64,000 nucleotides of DNA from Chelativorans petroleitrophicus (lineage in GTDB: Bacteria; Pseudomonadota; Alphaproteobacteria; Rhizobiales; Rhizobiaceae). Both the position numbers and the translations under genes were made by a program. Shown piece after piece: positions 34,803 through 44,290 of this stretch. The stretch spans positions 124,001 to 188,000 of the forward strand of contig NZ_JAODNV010000008.1 in assembly GCF_025398195.1 (NCBI RefSeq), read 5' to 3'. The notes beneath the pieces are model-generated. The model saw only the letters and a program-made list of their open reading frames with translations. It had not been told where the DNA came from and did not search any database. Position 1 is the first letter of the stretch; the number at the start of each line of letters is the position of its first letter.

Positions 34803-36056
34803 TCAGGCAAAGCGAGTTACGCTCAGGGGCGACAGATCGATTTCAGATTTTCGGCCGCTCAGGAGATCAGCGAGCGCACGGCCGGAGCCGCAGGCCATTG
34901 TCCAGCCGAGCGTGCCGTGACCGGTGTTGAGATAAAGCTTCCGGACAGGAGCGGGGCCGATGATGGGCGGACCATCCGGCGTCATCGGCCGCAGCCCGCA
35001 CCAGAAGCTCCCCGCCGCCGGATCGCCCCCGAAGGGGAAAAGCCCTGAAAGGGAGTGTTCCAAGGTCGCGCGGCGGCTTTGCCTCAGCGTGAGATCGTAG
35101 CCGGCGACCTCCGCCGTCCCGCCGACGCGGATCGAATCCCCAAGCCGCGTAATCGCGACCTTGTAGGTCTCGTCCATGACCGTGGACACCGGAGCACCGC
35201 CCGCGTCACTGATCGGCACCGAAAGCGAATAGCCTTTCACCGGATAGACGGGAATCCGAATCCCCAGGGAGCGGAGCAGAAGCGGCGAATAGCTTCCAAG
35301 CGCCACGACATAGGCATCCGCCGTGATCAGACCCGCCGATGTGCGGACGCCCGTCACCGCGCCCCCTTCCGCAACGATCTCCTTCACCGCGACGCCGTAG
35401 GTGAAGTTCACCCCCAGCCTCTCCGCCATTGCGGCGAGTTTTTGCGTGAAGATGCGGCAGTTGCCGGTCTCGTCCTGCGGCAGACGGAGGCCGCCCGCAA
35501 TCGGCGCCTGGGCGCGCGACAAGGCGGGTTCGACGCTTTGGCAACCTGCCCTGTCGAGGACCTGATACTCCACGCCGAACTGCTTCAGAACCTCAATGTC
35601 CTTGCCTATGCCGTCGAGCTGCTGCTGGGTGCGGAAAAGCTGCAGCGTTCCCAGACTCCTGTTCTCGTATTCGATGCCGGTCTCCGCCCGGAGCGCACGA
35701 AGGCAATCGCGGCTGTACTCGGCGATGGGCACCATCCGCGCCTTGTTGATGGCGTAGCGAGCTGCCGTGCAGTTCCTCAGCATCTGGAGCAGCCAGCGCC
35801 ACATGGCAGGGTCCGCCTTCGGCCGGATGACCAGCGGGCCGTGCTTCATGAGCAGCCACTTGACGGCTTTCAGGGGAATGCCGGGCCCTGCCCAAGGAGA
35901 AGAGTAGCCGGGCGAAATCTGACCTGCATTGGCGAAGCTGGTTTCGAGCCCCGCCTCCAGCTGCCGGTCCACAACCTCGACTTCGTGACCGGCTTTTGCG
36001 AGGAAGTACGCCGTTGTCACGCCGATGACGCCGCTGCCCAGTATGACGATTTTCAA
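34803..36056 (-). CDS. dadA: D-amino acid dehydrogenase small subunit
   Basis: FAD-dependent, membrane-associated oxidation of D-amino acids (mainly D-Ala) to 2-oxo acids, feeding electrons to the respiratory chain. The 417-residue length is typical. The FAD motif [31 protein letters not shown] opens the protein, [22 protein letters not shown] is the DadA-specific stretch, and [15 protein letters not shown] and [16 protein letters not shown] close it. It sits between the dehydrogenase at 33475 and a peptide ABC transporter on the same strand; no alanine racemase is present here. Confidence 0.95.
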   Translation of the reverse strand: MKIVILGSGVIGVTTAYFLAKAGHEVEVVDRQLEAGLETSFANAGQISPGYSSPWAGPGIPLKAVKWLLMKHGPLVIRPKADPAMWRWLLQMLRNCTAARYAINKARMVPIAEYSRDCLRALRAETGIEYENRSLGTLQLFRTQQQLDGIGKDIEVLKQFGVEYQVLDRAGCQSVEPALSRAQAPIAGGLRLPQDETGNCRIFTQKLAAMAERLGVNFTYGVAVKEIVAEGGAVTGVRTSAGLITADAYVVALGSYSPLLLRSLGIRIPVYPVKGYSLSVPISDAGGAPVSTVMDETYKVAITRLGDSIRVGGTAEVAGYDLTLRQSRRATLEHSLSGLFPFGGDPAAGSFWCGLRPMTPDGPPIIGPAPVRKLYLNTGHGTLGWTMACGSGRALADLLSGRKSEIDLSPLSVTRFA

Positions 36057-36512
36057 TTTCTTCCTCGTGCGCCAAGCGCCCGCCTGCCTCGGCGGGGTGC
36101 CTGATTGACCATTGATGCAGGAAAGTGTGCCGCCGGGCGGCAGGTGCGAGAGCGTACCCCTGGTGGCGGATCAGCGCGCCCCAGGGGCTAAGTGGTTGCT
36201 TTAAGGCTACCCGCGTGATTCAGGAATCGTCGGCGGAGACACAAAGTGTCGAGAAATCCCGCCGCAATCAATTCCATTTTGACCATGCCACCCATTTCAG
36301 CCGCTTGATACACTCTCCGCAGGAGGTCTGCCAATGGGGATGAACGGCGATGGGAGAAAACGCCGCAATAAATTGGCTGACGGGCCGACGGCCTGCAGGG
36401 CATCTTCCTCTATCATGCGTTTGCATCGGCGCGGGACGTCGGCGTGTTCGTGGCCATCAACGAGTTCGATTTCGCCGCCTCGGCGGCAATCGCCGAGTTT
36501 GCCGCGATAGTA
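36057..36512. other. Gene-poor gap between dadA and the peptide transporter
   Basis: 456 bases with no complete gene. The left part should hold the dadA promoter on the minus strand, but no convincing boxes were seen. The right ~130 bases hold the protein-like fragment listed separately. No terminator for the transporter operon, which ends at 36513, was recognised. Confidence 0.5.
36381..36512 (+). pseudogene. Short protein-like remnant, unidentified
   Basis: After an in-frame stop, about 44 codons read RADGLQGIFLYHAFASARD, then VGVFVAINEFDFAASAA. This has the composition and codon pattern of a real protein's C-terminal domain but no start, and it runs into the antisense of the ATPase gene. 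I do not recognise the family. It may be the relic of a gene displaced when the peptide transporter operon arrived. Confidence 0.3.
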
Positions 36513-37259
36513 TCAAGCGGGCATGCGCGGCACACTGGCAAGCAGCTTTCGTGTGTAGGGATGCTGCGGGCGCGCCAGAATGTCTTCCGTGCGGCCTGCT
36601 TCCACGATCCGGCCCTTCTCCAGAATGATGATCTCCTCGCAGAGGGCGGCGACGACGCCAAGATCGTGCGAGACGAGAAGGATCGTGATCGCCTTCGACA
36701 GATCCTTGAGCAGATCGACGATGCGGATACGGGTGGAGAGGTCGAGCGCGCTCACCGCCTCGTCCGCCAGAACGAGCTGAGGCCGGGCGACGATGGCACG
36801 GGCGAGCGCGATGCGCTGGCGCTGGCCGCCGGAAAACTCATGAGGATAGCGCGAGATAGCATCCACCGGCAGGCCCACATCGGCAAGCGCCTGCTCGATG
36901 GCCGCACGGTGATCGCCGGGGATCTTCAGCGCGCGCAGCGGTTCGGCAATGATAGCCTCCACCTTCTGTCGCGGGTCCAGCGAGGAATAGGGGTCCTGGA
37001 ACACCGCCTGCACGGCGCGGCGGTAGCGGCGCATGAACTCCCTATCGTTGAGGTTCATGGGCTGGCCTTCAAAACGGATGACGCCACTGCTGGGGCGCTC
37101 CAGGCCGAGCAGGAGCTTCAGGATGGTGGACTTGCCCGAACCGGATTCGCCCACGAGCCCGAGGTTCACGCCCTTCTTCACAGTGAAGGAGACGTCATGC
37201 AGAACGGGCTCCTTGCGGCTGTAGCCGAAGGCCACGGAGTCGACGGAGATCAGCGTCAT
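36513..37259 (-). CDS. Peptide-type ABC transporter, ATP-binding protein (2, OppF-like)
   Basis: Dipeptide/oligopeptide-type ATPase of 248 residues. Walker A is GESGSGKST, the Q-loop is in AVFQDPYSSLDPRQ (the OppF/DppF hallmark), the signature is FSGGQRQRIALARA, Walker B is LVLADEAVSALD and the switch His is in VSHDLGV. It lacks the C-terminal oligo_HPY extension, so it is a short member. Its ATG overlaps the previous stop by 4 bases. Last gene of a five-gene minus-strand operon. Confidence 0.93.
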   Translation of the reverse strand: MTLISVDSVAFGYSRKEPVLHDVSFTVKKGVNLGLVGESGSGKSTILKLLLGLERPSSGVIRFEGQPMNLNDREFMRRYRRAVQAVFQDPYSSLDPRQKVEAIIAEPLRALKIPGDHRAAIEQALADVGLPVDAISRYPHEFSGGQRQRIALARAIVARPQLVLADEAVSALDLSTRIRIVDLLKDLSKAITILLVSHDLGVVAALCEEIIILEKGRIVEAGRTEDILARPQHPYTRKLLASVPRMPA

Positions 37260-38062
37260 TGCTGAGCCCCCAATGCGCGGTCGAAGGCTGCCGCCGCATC
37301 CACCAGCATCTTCGTGTACTCATGTTGCGGCGAGCCGAACACACTGCGCACCGGGCCCTGCTCCACCACCTGCCCGCGGCGCAGCACCGTCACCTCTTCA
37401 GCCACTTTCGCCACCACGGGAAGATCGTGGCTGATGAAAAGCAGCGCCATGCCTTCCTCCCGCACGAGGGTGGAGAGAAGCTCCAGGATTTCCGCCTGCG
37501 TGGTGACGTCTAGGGCAGTGGTCGGCTCATCGGCGATGAGCAGTTTCGGCCGGCAGGCGAGCGCCATGGCGATTGCCACACGCTGGCGCTGTCCGCCGGA
37601 AATCTGGAACGGATAAGCGTTCATGATCCGGTCTATGTCTGGCAGGGCGACGCGCTCCAGGTAATGGCGCACCTCGGCTACGATCTCCTGTCGGCCAGCA
37701 GACCTGCCATCCCGCCGGTGGCGCCGCGCGATGGGCTCGGCAACCTGCCGGCCGATCTTCATGAGCGGGTCGAGCGCGGTCAGCGGCTCCTGGAAGACGA
37801 AGGCAGCGGTTCTGCCGCGCAGGGCCTTCAGCTTCTCCTCCGACGCACCGATGACCTGAACGCCATCGAGCAGGATGGAACCTTCCGGCTTCAGTCCCGG
37901 CGGCAAGAGGCCGATGGCGGCGAGCGCAGTTAGCGACTTGCCCGAGCCGGATTCGCCGATAAGTCCCACGCGCGCGCCGGGTTCAATCACGAGCGACATG
38001 TCCTTGACCAGCGCCTGACCGCCCGTGCGGATGGTAAGGTTTTCGATCCTGAGCAGGCTCAT
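37256..38062 (-). CDS. Peptide-type ABC transporter, ATP-binding protein (1, OppD-like)
   Basis: The 268-residue ATPase pairs with the one downstream. Walker A is [13 protein letters not shown], the Q-loop is in [17 protein letters not shown], the signature is [14 protein letters not shown], Walker B is [12 protein letters not shown], with ISHDLPVVA after it. It overlaps both neighbours by 4 bases, implying translational coupling. Confidence 0.93.
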   Translation of the reverse strand: MSLLRIENLTIRTGGQALVKDMSLVIEPGARVGLIGESGSGKSLTALAAIGLLPPGLKPEGSILLDGVQVIGASEEKLKALRGRTAAFVFQEPLTALDPLMKIGRQVAEPIARRHRRDGRSAGRQEIVAEVRHYLERVALPDIDRIMNAYPFQISGGQRQRVAIAMALACRPKLLIADEPTTALDVTTQAEILELLSTLVREEGMALLFISHDLPVVAKVAEEVTVLRRGQVVEQGPVRSVFGSPQHEYTKMLVDAAAAFDRALGAQQ

Positions 38063-38919
38063 CGGCTGCGCCTCCGCGTCGGATCGCCAACGTCACGAAG
38101 GCCGTCGGCAAGAAGGTTCATGCCGATGACGAGCGAGACGAGCGCGATGCCCGGAGCGACGGCCCCGAAAGGCGCGGTGTAAACCGTGCCCTGCGCCTCC
38201 TGCAGGAGCCTGCCCCACGAGGCGTTGGGAGGAGGCGCGCCGAGACCGAGATAAGAGAGCGATGCTTCCGCGATGATCGCAATGCCGAACTGCAGCGCGA
38301 AGTTCACCGACAGCGTCGGCCAGATGTTGGGCAGCACATGACGGAAGACGATGCTGGGCCATGAGGAGCCGGCCGTGCGGGCGGCGGTGATGTAGTCCAT
38401 CGCCAGCACGCGCTTGGCGAGAATCCGGGTGAGCCGCGCAACGATGGCCGAGATGGCGATTCCGAGCGCGAGGATTGCGGAAAATAGGCTCGCCGTGTCC
38501 GTCGCCGCCACCACGAGCATGGCAAGCAGCAGCGTGGGGAAGGCGATCAGGATGTCGAAGGTCGCCGCTAGTACATCGTCCAGCGTTCGGGTGGCGAAGG
38601 CGGCGAGCACGCCGAGTGTGACGCCGATCGCGGCCGCAATGGCCACTGCGCCCGCGCCCACCGTCAGCGCGATGCGCGAGCCGATCATAATCTGGGTGAA
38701 GAGGTCGCGGCCCAGCCGATCCGTGCCCGCCCAGTGCGCCCAGGACGGCGGCTCCAGACGCCCGCCAGTCATGGCGGTCGGGTCATAGGGCGTCCAGAAC
38801 AGTGTAAGGAGAGCTACAAAGAGATGCAGGCCCACGAGCACTAGGCCGACGCTCAGCGTGAGCGACCGTGGTGTGCGGCGTGCCGGTGCCGGCGCCTGAA
38901 GATCGACAAGATCCGTCAT
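38059..38919 (-). CDS. Peptide-type ABC transporter, permease (2, OppC/DppC-like)
   Basis: Inner-membrane permease of 286 residues with an N-terminal TM (LSVGLVLVGLHLFVALLTLFW) and the DppC hallmark GTDRLGRDLFTQIMIGSRIAL. The EAA loop reads TAARTAGSSWPSIVFRHVLPNIWPT. The ATG at 38919 overlaps the preceding stop by 4 bases; the much longer frame back to 39366 is antisense noise over the other permease. Confidence 0.93.
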   Translation of the reverse strand: MTDLVDLQAPAPARRTPRSLTLSVGLVLVGLHLFVALLTLFWTPYDPTAMTGGRLEPPSWAHWAGTDRLGRDLFTQIMIGSRIALTVGAGAVAIAAAIGVTLGVLAAFATRTLDDVLAATFDILIAFPTLLLAMLVVAATDTASLFSAILALGIAISAIVARLTRILAKRVLAMDYITAARTAGSSWPSIVFRHVLPNIWPTLSVNFALQFGIAIIAEASLSYLGLGAPPPNASWGRLLQEAQGTVYTAPFGAVAPGIALVSLVIGMNLLADGLRDVGDPTRRRSR

Positions 38920-39878
38920 GGCCGGTCCCCCGAGCGTTCCCGCAGGCGCGGATCGATCAGCCGCTGGGCTAGGTCCGCGAGGAAGCCGATCAGCAGCACG
39001 AGCAGCGTGGAGATGAAAAGCACGCCCTGGATGTTGGGGTAGTCGCGCTGCTCGATGGCGAGCAGCAGCATGGAGCCGAGGCCGGGCAGCGCGAAGACGC
39101 GCTCGACCACCACAGCGCCCAGAAGTGTGGTGGCCAGCTCGATGCCGAGGATCGACACCACCGGCACCGCGCCATTGCGGATACCATGACGGACAAGTGC
39201 CTCGCCGAAACCCGAGCCCATCGCGCGGGCGGTTCTCAGATAGTCGCTGCCGAGCACGTCCTGCGTGGCCGAGCGCACATAGCGCAAGAGCGAGGCGGAC
39301 ATCACGATGGCGATGGTGACGATCGGCAAGAACAGCGCCCGCAGCGCTTCGAACGGCGCGCTCCACCCTTGCGGCGGGAATCCACCCGACGGGAAAAGCC
39401 GCAAGTTCACGGCGAAGACCGTAACCAGAAGAATGCCGACCCAGAACACGGGAATGGCGATGCCGAGCTGCGAGATGACGGAGATGGCGGCCCCATACCA
39501 GCGGTTCGCCTTCACGGCGGCGATGATGCCGAGCGGCGCGGCAATGAGTATGGCAAGCAGAAAGGAGAGCAGCGTGAGCGGAACAGTGACGGCCAGCCGC
39601 GCCATGATCTCATCGAGAACAGAAGTGCGGCTTACGAAGGATGTGCCGAGATCGAAGCGGGCGAGGCTGGTGATGAAATGAAGGAACTGCTGGGCGAGCG
39701 GCAGGTCCGAACCCACCTGCCGCCGCGCCGCGGCAATCTGCGCCTCGTCGGCCCCGACCGAGATGAGAGCATTCGCCGGATCGCCGGGCAGAAGCCTGAG
39801 AAGCACGAAAAGAACGACGCAGGCGACCAGCAGCGAAAAGACCAGGATGGCGAGCCGCCGAAGAATGTAAGCGAGGAT
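38916..39878 (-). CDS. Peptide-type ABC transporter, permease (1, OppB/DppB-like), unusual start
   Basis: Permease of the DppB family. It has LLRLLPGDPANALISVG near the N terminus, TVPLTLLSFLLAILIAAPLGI, the EAA loop RTARAMGSGFGEALVRHGIRN and a C-terminal ALPGLGSMLLLAIEQRDYPNIQG. The first ordinary start codon is GTG 39806, but it would delete most of TM1. Upstream in frame lies a normal DppB N terminus (LAYILRRLAILVFSLLVACVV) behind AAGGAGGG, and the codon at the expected start (39876-39878) is ATC, not ATG. I mark the start there (320 residues); it may be a rare AUC start or a start-codon mutation or sequence error. Confidence 0.85.
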   Translation of the reverse strand: MLAYILRRLAILVFSLLVACVVLFVLLRLLPGDPANALISVGADEAQIAAARRQVGSDLPLAQQFLHFITSLARFDLGTSFVSRTSVLDEIMARLAVTVPLTLLSFLLAILIAAPLGIIAAVKANRWYGAAISVISQLGIAIPVFWVGILLVTVFAVNLRLFPSGGFPPQGWSAPFEALRALFLPIVTIAIVMSASLLRYVRSATQDVLGSDYLRTARAMGSGFGEALVRHGIRNGAVPVVSILGIELATTLLGAVVVERVFALPGLGSMLLLAIEQRDYPNIQGVLFISTLLVLLIGFLADLAQRLIDPRLRERSGDRP

Positions 39879-39910
39879 AGCTCCCTCCTTCCGCGGCTCG
39901 CCTTCGTCGG

Positions 39911-41416
39911 CTACTGCGCGCGCTTCACGATGTCATATGCGAAGAACTGCGAGTTCAGCCCGTTGACCGGATACCCGCTCACCGAAGCGCTCGATACCAC
40001 GATCTGCGGATAGAGATAAAGCCAGGTGCTGGCGGCTTCCTCCGCGATGATGCGGTTCGCCTCTTTCAGCTTTTCCACCTGCTCTTCCTCGGTAGCGCTC
40101 GCCTCCGCAGACGCGATCAGCTCCACGACCTCAGGGTTGTTGTAGCCCCAGTAGAAATCGGGATTGCCGTAAAACACGATGTCGCGGTGGTTCACATGCT
40201 CCTGCAGCGTCGCCTCGAAATCGCGCGCCTGGTAGATCTTCGTGTACCACTCGTTGGCGGTGATGATGTTGATGTTCACCTTGATGCCGACCTTGGCCAG
40301 CTCGTTCTGCACGAACTGGGCGACGATCGGATGCGGATCGTAGTTCGGCGTATCCAGCGTGAAGGTGAAGCCATCGGCATAGCCCGCCTCGGAGAGAAGC
40401 TGCTTCGCGCTCTCCGGATCATAGGGATCAACGCCGGTGAGGTCGATGTACCAAGGGTCGGTCGGCGGCACGAAGGAGCCAATCAGCGTCCCGTATTCAC
40501 CCCAGATCGACCTCAGCAGCTGCTCGCGGTTGATCGCGCGGGTGATCGCCTTGCGCACCTTCACGTTGCTGAAGGGTTCGACGCGGTCGTTATAGGCCAG
40601 CACTTCCTTGGTCGTAGACGCGCCTTCCGACACGGTAAATGCGGGATTGTCCTTGAACTGGGCAAGGGAATCCGGGCTCTGAACGCTGGTGATGATGTCC
40701 ACCGCGCCGGTCAGCAGGGCATTGTTGAGCGCCGTGGCCTCGGTGAAGTAGTTGAACACCACGCCACCGTTCTTCGGCTTTTCGCCCCAGTAGTTCTCGA
40801 AGGGCACCAGGCTAATGCTGGAGCCGCGGCGCCAGGCATCGAGCTTGTAGGGGCCGGTGCCGTCGGCGCTCGTTGTGAGGTCACCCGCGGCGTCGTTGAC
40901 GATCCACACATAAGTGAGGTTGTAGGGCAGAGAGATCGACCGCTCCTTGAGATGGATGACCACCGTCTGCTCGTCCGGCGTCTCGATGCTCTCGATGGTG
41001 GACAGGCTGCTCTTGCGTGAGCTCTTGGAGGTCTCCGCCGTCACGCGCTCGATGCTGTGCTTCACATCGGCCGAGGTCAGCGGATCGCCCGAGTGGAACG
41101 TCACGTTCGGCTGAAGCTTGATGGTGTAGGTCAGCCCGTCATCGCTCACCGTATAGTCGGTTGCGAGCTTGGGCTCTACCGAGCCGTCGTCCATGAGCTG
41201 GAACAGGCCTTCATAGACATTGCCGTTGAAGGCCTCCGTGATTCCCTGGCCGGCACCGGCCGTGTTGTCGAGATTCTGCGGCTCGTAGAGCGAGCCGATG
41301 CGGATGACGGCGCTCGGATCAGCGTCCTGCGCCTGCGCGCCGGCTCCTCCGAGCACCAGCATCAAGGCTGTGGCGATACCCGCACCCCAGCCAGCCCAAC
41401 TCTGCCTTCGCGACAT
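39911..41416 (-). CDS. Peptide-type ABC transporter, substrate-binding protein
   Basis: Periplasmic binding protein of family 5 (501 residues). The signal peptide (WGAGIATALMLVLGGAGAQAQD) is followed by AVIRIGSLYEPQNLDNTAG, the lobe-I word YTIKLQPNVTFHSGDPLTSADVKHSIER and the hinge-region NVKVRKAITRAINREQLL. The first gene of the operon, it is promoted from the gap before the divergent OsmC gene. Its neighbours dadA and a Glu/Leu dehydrogenase suggest uptake of D-amino-acid peptides or murein-type peptides, by inference. Confidence 0.93.
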   Translation of the reverse strand: MSRRQSWAGWGAGIATALMLVLGGAGAQAQDADPSAVIRIGSLYEPQNLDNTAGAGQGITEAFNGNVYEGLFQLMDDGSVEPKLATDYTVSDDGLTYTIKLQPNVTFHSGDPLTSADVKHSIERVTAETSKSSRKSSLSTIESIETPDEQTVVIHLKERSISLPYNLTYVWIVNDAAGDLTTSADGTGPYKLDAWRRGSSISLVPFENYWGEKPKNGGVVFNYFTEATALNNALLTGAVDIITSVQSPDSLAQFKDNPAFTVSEGASTTKEVLAYNDRVEPFSNVKVRKAITRAINREQLLRSIWGEYGTLIGSFVPPTDPWYIDLTGVDPYDPESAKQLLSEAGYADGFTFTLDTPNYDPHPIVAQFVQNELAKVGIKVNINIITANEWYTKIYQARDFEATLQEHVNHRDIVFYGNPDFYWGYNNPEVVELIASAEASATEEEQVEKLKEANRIIAEEAASTWLYLYPQIVVSSASVSGYPVNGLNSQFFAYDIVKRAQ

Positions 41417-41725
41417 CTCACTTCTCCTTTATGCCTGAACTCCGGCACCACATGTCCAGCGCCGGATATTTGCGCGCGAATGTAGCCGCTCCTGCTACGG
41501 GCTGCGAGGCAATTTGGTTCCGCAAGAGGCCAATTTTCCGCGAGGTAACGCGGGCTTTTCATCAGTCTGTTGGATATTTATTCTAGGGGGTGGCGGCCCA
41601 AGCGGCTTCGCCCAGCCATGCCGCAGGCGCGCTCCCGTTGCAGCTTCCGCTCCGGCTCCATATGTTGCGCTTTCGGGCGGCGCGGATCTGCGCCCCATTC
41701 AAGCAATTCAGCGATCGAGCGGGTG
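41417..41725. other. Divergent promoter region, no gene seen
   Basis: 309 bases between the peptide-binding protein and the OsmC gene. The only structure noticed is A/T-richer sequence near 41560-41585; no operator, repeat or RNA could be supported. Confidence 0.5.
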
Positions 41726-42160
41726 ATGGTCAATATCGTCAAAAGGTCCAATGTGGTCGAAGCCTTCCTGCCCGGACAGGGGCAGGGACATGCAACCGCC
41801 CGATCCTCCGGAGCCAGCGTCGATCTGGCGGGCGTTGCGCGCGAAGGCGGCATGACGCCGCTTGAACTCATGGATGCCGCGCTTGCCGGATGCCTCGTGC
41901 TCAGCGTGCGGATTGCCGCAAGAACCTTAGGCTGGCAGGAGAGGCTTGTTTCGGTGAAGGTCGACGTGCGCCACGAGAAGGCGCCGGACCAACCCTCACG
42001 CGTGGCCCGCTTCGATTGCGCCTTTGTGATCGAAGGCGACTTTTCCGATGAGGAGCGCAGCAAGCTGATCGAAGAGGCGCACCGAATCTGCACGGTGGGC
42101 AATACGCTGACGAGTGACGTGGAAATCCGCGACGTGCCTCAAATTCCGGAAGATGCCTGA
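41726..42160 (+). CDS. OsmC-family peroxiredoxin-like protein
   Basis: Small cytoplasmic OsmC/Ohr-type protein, 144 residues, that reduces organic hydroperoxides with two Cys. The first Cys lies in MDAALAGCLVLSVRI on the central helix and the second in EEAHRICTVGNTL, the standard pair. The family's glycine-rich opening (GGMTPLELMDAALAGC) is present. The ATG at 41726 was chosen; a GTG lies one codon earlier, and longer readings lack support. It stands alone and converges on the HAD gene. Confidence 0.88.
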   Translation: MVNIVKRSNVVEAFLPGQGQGHATARSSGASVDLAGVAREGGMTPLELMDAALAGCLVLSVRIAARTLGWQERLVSVKVDVRHEKAPDQPSRVARFDCAFVIEGDFSDEERSKLIEEAHRICTVGNTLTSDVEIRDVPQIPEDA

Positions 42161-42182
42161 CCTTCCTAAGGCGGTCCCGATC

Positions 42183-43025
42183 TCATGAAAGCCGGTCGAG
42201 GATGGCGAGCGGCTTCAGCCCCGCTTCATCCACAGCAGCCTGAAGAGCCTCCCTGCTCACCTTATCGCTGACTCCCAAGCGCACGAGCACCGAAGCGATC
42301 CCGAAGCGATGGGCGCCCGCGACGTCATGCTCCAGGCTGTCGCCGATGGCGACGATTCTTTCCTTGGGCGGCGATCCGCACAGCCGGTACGCATAGTCAT
42401 ACATGGCCGGGTGCGGCTTGCCGACCCACGCAACCCGTCCGCCGAAGGATTCATAGAGCCTCGCAATGCTGCCTGCCGCCGGCGCAAGTCCCGATGGCGT
42501 CAGCATCTGGATATCGGGATTGGTGCATATCGCCGGTACGCCGGCTGCCGCGGCGTGGCGCAACATATCCGCATAGGCTCCCATCCCCACTTTATCTGCC
42601 TGACTGCCGGAAATGACGATCAGATCCGCCTCCTCCGCCTTCTCCGCCGCCGTCAGCCCCAGCCTGTCGGCCAGATTGGTATCCGTGTCGCTGGATATGG
42701 TGAAGCAGCGGGTGCGCGGTGAAAGCGAAAGGCCGAGCCTTCCCGTCTGCACGAGATCGACGGCGACTTCACCGGATGTCACGAAATGGTCGAAGGATGT
42801 TTCGGGAAAGCCGAGCCGCACGAAGCGTGCGGCATTGTCGGCGGCGGATTTGCCCGAGTTCGACAGGATGACGACCCGCCTGCCCGCGGATCGGATACGC
42901 TGCAGCGCATCCACCGCGCCGGGATATGGCATCCTACCGTCATGCAGGGTGCCATACTGGTCGAGGAAGAAGACATCGAAGGCCTCGATGAGGTCCGCGA
43001 GCTGCGGATTCATATTCGCTGTCAT
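42183..43025 (-). CDS. HAD-superfamily class IIA hydrolase-like protein
   Basis: NagD-type HAD protein of 280 residues. Motif I is FFLDQYGTLHDG, so the usual second Asp (DxD) is Tyr, as in the group whose motif reads DxWGV. Motif II is ILSNSGKSA, and the Lys and acidic motifs lie in WVGKPHPAMYDYA and VAIGDSLEHDVAGA. With the general acid Asp replaced, phosphatase activity is uncertain. The start overlaps the kinase stop by 4 bases (ATG 43025), so it is coupled to the sugar operon, perhaps dephosphorylating sugar phosphates. Confidence 0.88.
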   Translation of the reverse strand: MTANMNPQLADLIEAFDVFFLDQYGTLHDGRMPYPGAVDALQRIRSAGRRVVILSNSGKSAADNAARFVRLGFPETSFDHFVTSGEVAVDLVQTGRLGLSLSPRTRCFTISSDTDTNLADRLGLTAAEKAEEADLIVISGSQADKVGMGAYADMLRHAAAAGVPAICTNPDIQMLTPSGLAPAAGSIARLYESFGGRVAWVGKPHPAMYDYAYRLCGSPPKERIVAIGDSLEHDVAGAHRFGIASVLVRLGVSDKVSREALQAAVDEAGLKPLAILDRLS

Positions 43026-44290
43026 TTCGCAACCGCTTTCCACGCCAGCAGGGCGGTGCCCACCGCGGCCTCGGTGGAAGCGGCGGGAAGAAAGGGAACG
43101 CCGAGCTTCCTTTGGCGGATGCGCGTCCATGCCGCATTCACCGCGCCGCCGCCCACGCTGCGGACCGATTTCAATGCCGGAGCGCCCAGCTGCTTGAGCC
43201 GCCGGTAGCCCTGCTCCTCCACCGCTGCAATCCCTTCCAGCAGCGCCTGGAAGAACACGGCATCGTCGGCAGGCCGCGGCTCCAGCTTGGGCTGCAGGTC
43301 GGGATCGTTGACGGGAAAGCGCTCGCCGGGGCGGAGCAGCGGATAATAATCAAGCCTTGTCGGCTGTTCCGGGTTTAGCCGTGCAGTAAGCTGCGGCAGA
43401 TCCTCGTCGGTAAAGAAATGGCGAATGACCGCGCCTCCCGTGTTCGACGCGCCGCCGGCAAGCCACACGCCCGCGATGCGATGGCTGTAGATGCCATAGG
43501 CAGGTGCGTCGATCCGGCGGTCGGAAAGAAGCTTCAGAACCAGCGTGGAGCCGAGAGCCGTAACGCCCTCGCCCACATCGCCCGCTCCCGTGGCAAGGAA
43601 GGACGCGCATCCATCCGTCGTGCCGCTGACGATTACCGCCGAAGGCGGAAGACCGAGGCTCGCGGCCTTATCGCAAACCGGTCCGATCACGCTGCCTGCA
43701 GGCAGCACTTCAGGCAGAACCTTCGGATCGAGGTCAAGTCCCGCAATCCACGCCGGCCATTCTCTTGAGTCGAGATCATAGCCTGTTTTGAGGGCATTGT
43801 TCTCGTCGCTTGTGACCGGTGCACCCAGCTGCATCGCGATCCAGTCCGCCTGGTGCACCACGCGGAAAGCGTCATGCTTACGGGCGAGATATGCCGCCCG
43901 CGCCAGAGCGGAATACAGTCCGCGCGCGGGGCTGTTTTCCGGCGCGACGGAATCGAGCGAAGCCACGATCTTCGGATCGGGGCACGCCTCGTCATACATC
44001 AGCGCGCGGCCGAGCGGCGAAAGCGACTCATCCAGCGCCAGCACCGTTCCCGACGTCCCGTCCACGGCTACAGCGCCAACGTGGCGCAGGTCGATCTGCC
44101 CGGCCAGCGCTTTGAAGCAGGCCTCCACGCCGCGCCACCAGGCGGCGGGGCTGCTTCTCTCCTCACCCGCAGCAAAGGCATGCGTGGACAAAGCTCTGGT
44201 CTGGCCCTCGTTGTCCACCGCCGCTACACGCACTCCGGACGTGCCGACATCGATGCCCAGGGCGAGTTTTTGCGGCCTGACCGGCATCAT
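43022..44290 (-). CDS. FGGY-family carbohydrate kinase (1)
   Basis: ATP-dependent sugar kinase of 422 residues, short for FGGY enzymes. The N-terminal phosphate loop reads LALGIDVGTSGVRVAAVD, the catalytic Asp region is VSGTTDGCASFLATGAG, and the C-terminal ATP part is RSVGGGAVNAAWTRIRQ. The start ATG at 44290 overlaps the aldolase stop by one base (another ATG follows at 44287). Its product probably feeds the class II aldolase encoded just upstream. The sugar cannot be named. Confidence 0.9.
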   Translation of the reverse strand: MMPVRPQKLALGIDVGTSGVRVAAVDNEGQTRALSTHAFAAGEERSSPAAWWRGVEACFKALAGQIDLRHVGAVAVDGTSGTVLALDESLSPLGRALMYDEACPDPKIVASLDSVAPENSPARGLYSALARAAYLARKHDAFRVVHQADWIAMQLGAPVTSDENNALKTGYDLDSREWPAWIAGLDLDPKVLPEVLPAGSVIGPVCDKAASLGLPPSAVIVSGTTDGCASFLATGAGDVGEGVTALGSTLVLKLLSDRRIDAPAYGIYSHRIAGVWLAGGASNTGGAVIRHFFTDEDLPQLTARLNPEQPTRLDYYPLLRPGERFPVNDPDLQPKLEPRPADDAVFFQALLEGIAAVEEQGYRRLKQLGAPALKSVRSVGGGAVNAAWTRIRQRKLGVPFLPAASTEAAVGTALLAWKAVAK

